Shown in pieces: positions 47,571 to 53,780 of a stretch of 64,000 nucleotides of DNA. The stretch covers positions 1-64,000 of the IMG/VR virus record IMGVR_UViG_3300015372_000001; one strand, written 5' to 3'. The first letter of the stretch is position 1, and every line of letters begins with the position of its first letter. The stretch is from a virus. Below the pieces are notes generated by a model that saw only the letters and a program-made list of their open reading frames with translations, was not told where the DNA came from and did not search any database. The position numbers were made by a program, and so were the translations under genes.

Positions 47571-47816
47571 TCACTGGCCTGAAGTGCTGAACCTTCTGCG
47601 TGGAGGTGGAGGTGGACCGACTCGAGGTGATCGTGAGACCCATCTCCAGGTGTACTTCCTGATCTGCTCCCTGGCCAGTTCCAGACCGTCGGTCTGGTGG
47701 TCGTCCGGGATCGGGTCAGGTGGTCGTACGACGTAGACCGGACCGGATCTGGCAGCCCACTGCTTCTCCTGAGAGTCCCGTTTCCTCTTCCTGGATCTCC
47801 GAGCTCCCCTAGTCAT
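47571..47816 (-). CDS. Small basic minus-strand hypothetical protein
   Basis: 81 residues with an excellent ribosome site (AAGGAG, four bases of spacing) before ATG 47816. Lys/Arg-rich N-terminus, then GPVYVVRPPDPIPDDHQTD and RKYTWRWVS. It is isolated between two rightward blocks and reads against them. The 677-base gap 47554-48230 otherwise holds a rightward terminator and a weaker minus-strand frame at 47809-48009 (66 residues, basic, no ribosome site), which I do not call. Confidence 0.52.
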   Translation of the reverse strand: MTRGARRSRKRKRDSQEKQWAARSGPVYVVRPPDPIPDDHQTDGLELAREQIRKYTWRWVSRSPRVGPPPPPRRRFSTSGQ

Positions 47817-48118
47817 GTGGCTCCTTCGGAGCCGTGGCGCTTCGCACTGTGGCCCTCCCCCCTATCCCCCCAGCGGGGGACATGCGAAACAGCCGAAACA
47901 CTCGGCTGCCGGGGACCTTTCCGGCGCACGGTCGCAACCGCCTCTGACGCGGGTTGCTCCGGTTCGACTTCCGGGTCCTGATCGGCTTCACGCCGCCGTG
48001 GCGTCGCATGATCTGTTCAGTTGGTGCCCAGAACGAGATGCAGATCGCGACGCCGATGGCCTACGATGTGATCGCGTTCCTGACAAGCGCACAGTAGTTC
48101 GCTGGCACGAGCTACGGC

Positions 48119-48156
48119 AAGGCCCCTGGTTGGCATGTTCCTGCCAGGGGCCTTTT
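48119..48156 (+). terminator. Rightward intrinsic terminator before the replication genes
   Basis: An 11-bp perfect stem followed by TTTT. It lies upstream of the first replication-block gene, so it either stops incoming transcription or attenuates a leader, as in the leftward arm. Confidence 0.76.
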
Positions 48157-48218
48157 GCTGTCAGGACCATCTCCAGAGATAGTTCCTTCGGCCCACGCGC
48201 GCCGTCCCCGGAGGGGAG

Positions 48219-48224
48219 TACGGT
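48219..48224 (+). promoter_or_regulatory. Leaderless -10 element (TACGGT) of the 48231 gene
   Basis: TACGGT ends six bases before ATG 48231. A GGAGGGG run also lies just upstream, overlapping the element, but is too far from the ATG to serve as a normal ribosome site. Confidence 0.5.
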
Positions 48225-48230
48225 GCGCAG

Positions 48231-48560
48231 ATGCCGACAGTCTGGATCCGGGATGATCCCAAGCACCGGACCAGATTCCACCGCCATCCCGACTGCTTCC
48301 AGCTGACCAAGAAGCCGTCCCGGGGCGACCACCACGACCTGGTGTCCGCCGACCTCTCGACAGTGCATGTCCGGCCCTGTCGGGTCTGCTACCCCGACGC
48401 CCCACACCTGGCGCTGTGGAAGCGGTACTGCCCGACCTGCGACACCAAGAACGCCTGCCGGCACAACGGTGGGATCGAGGTGATCGACCGACGAGGGCGC
48501 AAGTTCTGGGTCTGGCCGGATACCAACCAGATGCCCTACTATCGCAAACAGGCCATCTAG
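48231..48560 (+). CDS. Cysteine/histidine-rich zinc protein
   Basis: 109 residues. FHRHPDCFQLTKKPSRGD, STVHVRPCRVCYPDAPH, CPTCDTKNACRHNGG and RRGRKFWVWPDTNQ form a pattern I know from actinophage genomes at the start of replication blocks. Multiple Cys pairs indicate zinc binding. Probably a regulator or nucleic-acid-binding protein. Confidence 0.7.
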   Translation: MPTVWIRDDPKHRTRFHRHPDCFQLTKKPSRGDHHDLVSADLSTVHVRPCRVCYPDAPHLALWKRYCPTCDTKNACRHNGGIEVIDRRGRKFWVWPDTNQMPYYRKQAI

Positions 48561-48634
48561 GCCAGCTAGATCACCACATCAACTACACACACTCCTGGAC
48601 GAGCGTGTGGGACGAGCACACGAATGGAGTCACC

Positions 48635-49936
48635 GTGCCAGCGGTATCCGCAGAAGCGCTGTTGATCTCAGCCCTGGTCAACACCGCGTCGGTCGGAAGC
48701 GAGGTCCCGTTCGGGATCAGCGCTTCGGACTTCGAGGGCTACTCCGACGAGTACAACTGGCTCGTCAACTACACCGAGACCTACGGCGCGCAGCCGACCT
48801 GGGACATCTTCGCGATGAAGTTCCCAGGCTTCTGGCGCAGCGAGCACACCGAGGTGCGCTCGGCCGCGGACATGGTGCACCAGTCCGCCAACCGCCGCCG
48901 GCTGAACACCGCGATCACCGAGGCGTCCGAGCTGGTGCACCTAGGGGAGGCGAGCGCCGCCTACGAGCGGCTGGTCGAAGCCCGGCCGAGACGGGCTGCG
49001 GCTCGTCCCCGGCGGATCCTCACCGACACCGGCTACCTGGACGAGTGGGACGCCCGGCCGTACGCCGTCGAGCTGCCCTACCCCACCTTGCAGCGGTACA
49101 CCGGCGGGATCTGCGCGGGCAACCTGTGGTACCTGGCCGGGAGGCCGAGCCAGGGCAAGTCGGCGCACATCACGGTGATCAGCAAGAGCGCGGTGATCGG
49201 CGGGAACCGGGTCCTGATGTACAGCCTCGAGATGAGCGAGGCCGAGGTCAGGGCCCGGTTCCATGCATGTCTGGGGGCCGAGATGGGCTACCCGTCGATC
49301 ACCCTGACCAACCTGCGGGCCCGGGCCTGCGAGCGGGCCACGGTGAAGAAGTTCACCGGCGAGCTCGCCGACCGGCTGGAGGCCTGCGGCGGGGTGCTGG
49401 ACGTGCACACCCCGGCCGACGGCCCGGTCAGCCCATCGGTGGTCGCGGCCAGAGCATCGGAGTACGACCTGGTGGTGATCGACTACGTGGGCCTGATGTC
49501 CGCCGACGGCGGTGGCCGGGCGGTGGACGACTGGCGGGAGATGGCCAAGATCTCCAACTCGCTGAAGTCGATCGCGTTGAGCCAGAAGACCGCGCTGCTG
49601 TGCGCGGCCCAGATCAACCGGGACGGGGAGACCGGCTCGGCACCGCCGAAGGTGAAGAACCTGGCCCAGTCCGACGCGCTCGGGCAGGACGGTGACGTGG
49701 TGCTGACGATGCGGTCCAAGCCGCACAACGTGGCCACCCACTTTTCCCTGGAAAAGAACCGGCACGGTCCCTCCGGGATCTACTTCCACACCACCTTCGA
49801 CCCCGACCACGGGTCCTTCACCGAGATCTCGGCCGACCATGCCGACGACCTGGTGATCAACGCCGAGGTGATGTCCGAGAACACCAGCACTCCGCCACCC
49901 GCACTCCGGGTGATCAAGACCAAGGACGAGCTATGA
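48635..49936 (+). CDS. dnaB: Replicative DNA helicase, DnaB family
   Basis: 433 residues from GTG 48635 (GGAG upstream); the frame is open further upstream without a good start. The RecA-type core has Walker A near residue 167 (GRPSQGKSAH), a conserved YSLEMSEAEV segment, Walker B near 280 (VVIDYVGLM), and AAQINRDGE/LGQDGDVVLTMRSKP and SLEKNRHGPSG segments typical of DnaB/gp4-like helicases. It would unwind DNA ahead of the phage polymerase and interact with the primase two genes downstream. Confidence 0.88.
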   Translation: MPAVSAEALLISALVNTASVGSEVPFGISASDFEGYSDEYNWLVNYTETYGAQPTWDIFAMKFPGFWRSEHTEVRSAADMVHQSANRRRLNTAITEASELVHLGEASAAYERLVEARPRRAAARPRRILTDTGYLDEWDARPYAVELPYPTLQRYTGGICAGNLWYLAGRPSQGKSAHITVISKSAVIGGNRVLMYSLEMSEAEVRARFHACLGAEMGYPSITLTNLRARACERATVKKFTGELADRLEACGGVLDVHTPADGPVSPSVVAARASEYDLVVIDYVGLMSADGGGRAVDDWREMAKISNSLKSIALSQKTALLCAAQINRDGETGSAPPKVKNLAQSDALGQDGDVVLTMRSKPHNVATHFSLEKNRHGPSGIYFHTTFDPDHGSFTEISADHADDLVINAEVMSENTSTPPPALRVIKTKDEL

Positions 49937-50100
49937 GCACCATCGAGACCCTGCCCGCGATCGAGACCGTGCAGGAAACCCTGTTCGTGCTGCCGCACAT
50001 GACCACCGTCGGCAACACCACCTTCTGGTGCATCCAGGAGGACTGTGACGGCGAGCACCACTTCTGGTGCGACTGCCATGCATCCACACACGCTGGCTGA
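49933..50100 (+). CDS. 55-residue Cys/His-rich protein
   Basis: Translated from ATG 49933, overlapping the helicase stop (ATGA), to TGA at 50100, inside the primase start region. The C-terminal half (FWCIQEDCDGEHHFWCDCH) is rich in Cys and His and may bind zinc. Exact coupling to both neighbours argues that it is real despite its size. Confidence 0.62.
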   Translation: MSTIETLPAIETVQETLFVLPHMTTVGNTTFWCIQEDCDGEHHFWCDCHASTHAG

Positions 50101-50905
50101 GGCGCTGCTGTACGGCCGGGGAGTCGAGCGCCCGTTCCTGTGCCCGGAACACGGCGACTCCCGGCCGAGCGCCAGCGTGAACGTGGTCAAGAAGGTCTGG
50201 TTCTGCTACACCTGCCACGCCCACGGCGACCTGACCGGGGAGGCCCGGCTGGCCGAGCCGGACTACACGGTGATGCGGCTGTGGCTGGACAAGAAGATCG
50301 CCGAGGGCCAGATCTACCCCGAGGCCTGGCTGGACCGGTTCGACGCCGGCGAGGTGCACCCGTACTGGGTCCAACGAGTAGGGACAGCCGCCGCTCGTGA
50401 GTTCCGGTTGGGATCGGATCCGGACGAGGAGGCTGTCACCTACCCGCTTCGTGACCCACGGGGTCAGGTGCTCGGGGTGGTCCGACGGGCGCTGGGGGGA
50501 GCTGGCCCGAAGTACCGCTACCCGACCGGTGTCGATGTGGGTCGTCTGCTCTTTCAGTACACACCCGCCTACCGGGATGCGGTAGTGCTGGTGGAGGGAG
50601 CGCTGGACGCGATCGCATTGTGGAACGTGGGAGTCGAGGCGTTCGCGATCTACGGCTCCCGGCTGAGCGAGTACCAGGTGCACCTGATCGACAAGATCGA
50701 CCCCACCTACGTCTACACCTGCTACGACCTGGACAAGGCCGGGTGGACCGCGCACTGCGAGACCGAGCGGGCCTTCAAGCACCGGATGGTCACCCGGATC
50801 TCCTGGCCCAAGGGCTGGGGCGGTGACATCGCCGAGCTGTCCGAAGATCGTCGACGACACGTCGTTGATGACCTTGTATCAACTGGACTGGCATGCGTAG
50901 AGTGA
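50078..50905 (+). CDS. DNA primase (zinc-binding and Toprim domains)
   Basis: 275 residues from ATG 50078; GTG 50045 would add 11 residues. The N-terminal zinc site is FLCPEH...VWFCYTCHAHGD. The middle has REFRLGSDPDEEAVTYPL and the Toprim core follows: VVLVEGALDAIAL with its glutamate, and CYDLDKAGW as the second acidic motif. It is shorter than bacterial DnaG and lacks a helicase-binding C-terminal domain, as in many phage primases. It acts with the DnaB-type helicase. Confidence 0.82.
   Translation: MHPHTLAEALLYGRGVERPFLCPEHGDSRPSASVNVVKKVWFCYTCHAHGDLTGEARLAEPDYTVMRLWLDKKIAEGQIYPEAWLDRFDAGEVHPYWVQRVGTAAAREFRLGSDPDEEAVTYPLRDPRGQVLGVVRRALGGAGPKYRYPTGVDVGRLLFQYTPAYRDAVVLVEGALDAIALWNVGVEAFAIYGSRLSEYQVHLIDKIDPTYVYTCYDLDKAGWTAHCETERAFKHRMVTRISWPKGWGGDIAELSEDRRRHVVDDLVSTGLACVE
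50874..50903 (+). promoter_or_regulatory. Internal leaderless promoter (TTGTAT-18-TAGAGT) before 50910
   Basis: Inside the primase C-terminus. The -10 box ends six bases before ATG 50910, and no ribosome site is present, so the downstream group may also be read separately. Confidence 0.5.
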
Positions 50906-50909
50906 CCTC

Positions 50910-51266
50910 ATGCCCCAGGATCACGAGTACATGTCGGGTCACAAGACCCCCAAGGAGAAGCAGCAGCGAGTGCTGGTGGCTCTCGCCAGGGCTGGCCGGG
51001 ACGGGCTCACCTCGCGTGAGCTGGCGAAGGTAGAGACACCGGGAGATGTCTCGGCGGTGAGTGCCTGGGGGTCCGCCTTCACGGTGCTGCACCAGGAGAA
51101 CCTGATCGCCGCTCTGGCTGAGCGGCGCGACGCCCACCACGTCTATGTGATGCCGGAGCACGTCGGTGACCGGGCCACTTGGCCGGGGTACCGACACCGT
51201 GGCTCGGGCCAGATCGTGGTGATCACCAAGCACTGCAGGACCTGCACCTGCCCAGAGGAGGAGTGA
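50910..51266 (+). CDS. Small winged-helix-like protein
   Basis: 118 residues. RVLVALARAGRDGLTSRELAKVETPG and SAFTVLHQENLIAALAERRDAHHVYVM look like a winged helix that could bind DNA. C-terminal THCRTC-like cysteines (HCRTCTCPEEE). Likely a regulator or replication accessory protein. Confidence 0.64.
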   Translation: MPQDHEYMSGHKTPKEKQQRVLVALARAGRDGLTSRELAKVETPGDVSAVSAWGSAFTVLHQENLIAALAERRDAHHVYVMPEHVGDRATWPGYRHRGSGQIVVITKHCRTCTCPEEE

Positions 51267-51652
51267 TGGAGAACCCGTTGGTAGACGACTACCTCGAGGC
51301 CAAGGCGGAGAGGGACAAGGCCCAGGCCCGGCTCGATGAGCTGGGCGAGCGGCTGACCAAGCAGATGGAGGCCGACCAGCGGAAGTCCTACCGCTGGAAC
51401 GCCGATGGGGTCAGGCACACCCTGACCTACGTCCAGGCCCACACCACCCAGATCGATGAGCAGGGGCTGCGCAAGGCGCTGACGGCCAAGGTCTTCGACC
51501 GTTACACGAAACGTGTATTGGACCGGAAGTCGATGGAGAACGCGATCGACGCCGGTGACGTGGACCCGGTGGTGGTGAGCCGGTTCGTGACCCTGCGGCC
51601 GAACAAGCCGCACCTGACCTACAAGGCCGGCGCGCCGGTCGAGGAGGACTGA
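51266..51652 (+). CDS. Helical hypothetical protein (replication block)
   Basis: 128 residues from ATG 51266 in a TGATG overlap. An N-terminal coiled coil (YLEAKAERDKAQARLDELGERLTKQM) then a compact domain (VFDRYTKRVLDRKSMENAIDAGDVDPVVV) ending in RPNKPHLTY, a pattern I have seen near phage SSB and recombination genes. Function unknown. Confidence 0.66.
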   Translation: MENPLVDDYLEAKAERDKAQARLDELGERLTKQMEADQRKSYRWNADGVRHTLTYVQAHTTQIDEQGLRKALTAKVFDRYTKRVLDRKSMENAIDAGDVDPVVVSRFVTLRPNKPHLTYKAGAPVEED

Positions 51653-51834
51653 TGGCCAGGCTGAACATCGGGATGGAGGGCGGCTCGATCGACCTGGAGA
51701 GCCTGCGCCGGCTGGTGGCTCTGGCCGACTGGCTGGACTTCCCGGACTCGGCGTCGGTCTCGTCCAACCTCCAGCAGATCTTCATCAGCATCACCGAAGC
51801 CGAGATCAAGTGGGACAAGGTGGTGGGTCCATGA
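51652..51834 (+). CDS. Small hypothetical protein
   Basis: 60 residues, TGATG coupled. Two short helices (LRRLVALADWLDF, SVSSNLQQIFISI). Function unknown. Confidence 0.6.
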   Translation: MARLNIGMEGGSIDLESLRRLVALADWLDFPDSASVSSNLQQIFISITEAEIKWDKVVGP

Positions 51835-52046
51835 GCACCGTGAGGTACCTGCTGGTGGTCAGCGCGGACCAGAAGGTCCGGATCGCCAAGCGCCCGCACA
51901 TCTATGCCGACGAGATCGCGATCCCGATCAACCTGGAGTACCCGCCGCACTGGGGCCGGGTGCTGACCGACCAGGCGATCACGATCAAGGTGCCCGACTT
52001 CACCCCCGAGGTGATCCACGAGATCGAGAAGGAGGAGACCTCATGA
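51831..52046 (+). CDS. Small beta-rich hypothetical protein
   Basis: 71 residues from ATG 51831 (ATGA overlap). VRYLLVVSADQKVRIAKRPHIYADEIAIPIN is beta-rich. Function unknown. Confidence 0.62.
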   Translation: MSTVRYLLVVSADQKVRIAKRPHIYADEIAIPINLEYPPHWGRVLTDQAITIKVPDFTPEVIHEIEKEETS

Positions 52047-52273
52047 GCACCGCACCCACGATCGGCCGGATCGTGCACTACCGGACCTACGAGAATGACC
52101 GGACCCTGACCCGATGCGTCCCGGCGTTCGTGACCGAGGTCCACGAGAACAGCGAGGTGGGACTGGCCATCTTCACTCCCACCGGCTCGTCCTTCGACCG
52201 CAGGGTGCGGTGGGACGAGCAACAGGACCCGGCCACCTGGCACTGGCCCTGCGTGCGAACAGAGGAAACCTGA
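52043..52273 (+). CDS. Small beta-rich hypothetical protein
   Basis: 76 residues, ATGA overlap. IGRIVHYRTYENDRTLTRCVPAFVTEVHENSEVGLAIFTPTG resembles a small OB- or SH3-like barrel, and similar proteins sit near replication genes in other actinophages. Role unknown. Confidence 0.64.
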   Translation: MSTAPTIGRIVHYRTYENDRTLTRCVPAFVTEVHENSEVGLAIFTPTGSSFDRRVRWDEQQDPATWHWPCVRTEET

Positions 52274-52605
52274 TGGTGAACCCCAAGATCGTGGACTCCG
52301 AGGAGATCAAGCGTCGTCCCCGGAAGTCCCCGGCCACCCGGCTGATCGAGTCGCTGCCGCCGAACCTGCTGACCGCGCGTCAGGTGGCGGAGAGGTTCGA
52401 GGTGAGCATCGAGACGATCCGCCGTCTGGGCCGGAAGAAGCTGTCGGACGGCAGCCCTATGTTCAAGGCACCGAGCAAGGCTGCGCGGACCGGCGATCTG
52501 GTCGTCTGGCTGTACACGCCGGCCGACCTGAGAGAGCTCGCGGAGTACTTCGGGAGGAAGGAACCCACCAACAACACCACCAGGAAGGGAAGGAAGAAGG
52601 CGTGA
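52273..52605 (+). CDS. Helix-turn-helix DNA-binding protein (MerR/excisionase-like)
   Basis: 110 residues from ATG 52273 in a TGATG overlap. NLLTARQVAERFEVSIETIRRLGRKKL is a MerR/Xis-type helix-turn-helix near residues 34-60, followed by a basic tail. It could regulate replication genes or act as an excisionase-like architectural protein; no integrase was seen to pair with it. Confidence 0.7.
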   Translation: MVNPKIVDSEEIKRRPRKSPATRLIESLPPNLLTARQVAERFEVSIETIRRLGRKKLSDGSPMFKAPSKAARTGDLVVWLYTPADLRELAEYFGRKEPTNNTTRKGRKKA

Positions 52606-52847
52606 ACGAACCAGCCAGGAAGGGCATGGAGGCCTACGAGCTGTTCGCGGGCGACCAGATCACCGTGGGTGTGACCCACCAGATCGAGATCGGCCGGGAC
52701 AAGTCGTGGGTGAAGTACGAGGCGATCACCAAGATCCGCCCCGGTGAGGCAGCAGAAGACGCAAGGACCCGGGCCATTGGCCACGTCAACGTGAGCGTCA
52801 TGGAAGTCGTACATCAGACAGTCGAGACAGTGAGGAACGCATCATGA
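52602..52847 (+). CDS. Small hypothetical protein before SSB
   Basis: 81 residues from GTG 52602 (GTGA overlap); ATG 52626 is a shorter alternative. GDQITVGVTHQIEIGRDKSWVKYEAITKIRPGEAAEDARTRAI suggests a beta barrel plus helix. It ends coupled to the SSB gene. Function unknown. Confidence 0.64.
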   Translation: MNEPARKGMEAYELFAGDQITVGVTHQIEIGRDKSWVKYEAITKIRPGEAAEDARTRAIGHVNVSVMEVVHQTVETVRNAS

Positions 52848-53653
52848 GGTTTGGCAAGAGCGCGGCCGAGGCCGCCGAAGAGCCTGGTCGTGGCGGTGGT
52901 GGAGGGGACTTCATCCGCTACCTGAAGGACGGTGACACCACCTTCCGGATCCTGCAGGAGCCGGATGACTGGACCTACTGGTGGGAGCACTTCTCCCCGA
53001 TGGGGTTCTCCTTCCCCTGCCCGCGCGGCGTGGACGACCCGGTGGAGGACTGCCCCGGCTGCAGTAGCGACAACGAGAAGATGTCCAAGGTGAACCGCAA
53101 GATCGGGTTCAACGTGCTGGCCTCGGTCAACGGCGTGGAGTACGTCAACGCCTTCAAGGTCGGGCCCACGGTCGCGGACAAGCTGAAGAACCGGTTCAAC
53201 CGGTTCTCGACCGTGACCGACCGGGACTACACCATCACTCGGTACAAGACCGGCTCGGACCGCTGGGACTTCGACGTGGAGGGCGGGATGCCCAGCCCGG
53301 TCGATGTCAGCAAGTACGAGCTGAAGGACCTCGAGGAGCTCCTGGCCCAGTCCTACGACGAGGCCTGGGGCGACGGTGCGCAGGCCCAGGCGAACCGTCA
53401 GGGCTCGGCCGAGGTTGCGGTGGCTGCCCAGCCCAAGCGGCCCACGATCGCCCCGCAGACGGCGGCTGTGGCCCAGGAGGAGCCCCCTTTTGAGGCTCCG
53501 GGGACCGAGAAGGTCTACCAAGAGGCCGACCTGCGGAAGATGGACCGCGAGGAGCTCCTGCTGCTGATCAAGAACGACCTGGGAGTGGAGCCGCCGAGCA
53601 CCCTGACCACCCCGGGCGAGGTCGTGGACTGGCTGATGTCGATCCAGCCCTGA
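52844..53653 (+). CDS. gp32-like single-stranded DNA-binding protein
   Basis: 269 residues. GGDFIRYLKDGDTTFRILQEP, WTYWWEHF, PCPRGVDDPVEDCPGC near residues 57-72 and KVNRKIGFNVLASVNGVEYVNAFKVG match the T4 gp32-like SSB fold with its zinc site. An acidic, Pro/Ala-rich C-terminal tail ends in a short helix, as needed for protein contacts. It would coat single-stranded DNA for the helicase, polymerase and recombination enzymes nearby. Confidence 0.82.
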   Translation: MRFGKSAAEAAEEPGRGGGGGDFIRYLKDGDTTFRILQEPDDWTYWWEHFSPMGFSFPCPRGVDDPVEDCPGCSSDNEKMSKVNRKIGFNVLASVNGVEYVNAFKVGPTVADKLKNRFNRFSTVTDRDYTITRYKTGSDRWDFDVEGGMPSPVDVSKYELKDLEELLAQSYDEAWGDGAQAQANRQGSAEVAVAAQPKRPTIAPQTAAVAQEEPPFEAPGTEKVYQEADLRKMDREELLLLIKNDLGVEPPSTLTTPGEVVDWLMSIQP

Positions 53654-53658
53654 GAGTC

Positions 53659-53699
53659 GTGGGTGGGGCTCCGGGTTCTGAACACCGGGCCCCACCCAC
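53659..53699 (+). terminator. Strong hairpin after the SSB gene
   Basis: An 11-bp perfect stem plus an inner CCGG stem, five bases after the SSB stop. There is no T-run. It probably lets SSB mRNA exceed polymerase mRNA. Confidence 0.6.
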
Positions 53700-53723
53700 T
53701 ACCAGCTCCCCCGTAACCCCCGC

Positions 53724-53780
53724 ATGGAAGGAACGACCGAGGTGGCCAAACGTGACGCCACCTCGGGTCTGCTGCGATGA
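53724..53780 (+). CDS. 18-residue upstream micro-ORF coupled to polymerase
   Basis: ATG 53724 to TGA 53780; MEGTTEVAKRDATSGLLR. Its stop overlaps the polymerase ATG 53777 (ATGA). An alternative start is GTG 53742, which has GGAAGGA before it and gives 12 residues. The polymerase start itself has no ribosome site, so this leader peptide may drive its translation. Confidence 0.4.
   Translation: MEGTTEVAKRDATSGLLR

Noticed and set aside
47905-47985. tRNA-like segment with GGTTCGA and a CTCTGAC anticodon-like loop
   Set aside because: The T-loop would need eight bases, the D-arm and acceptor stem do not pair, and no complete cloverleaf can be drawn.
47809-48009. 66-residue basic minus-strand frame next to the 47571-47816 gene
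   Set aside because: No ribosome site or recognisable motif; kept only as a remark in the neighbouring entry.
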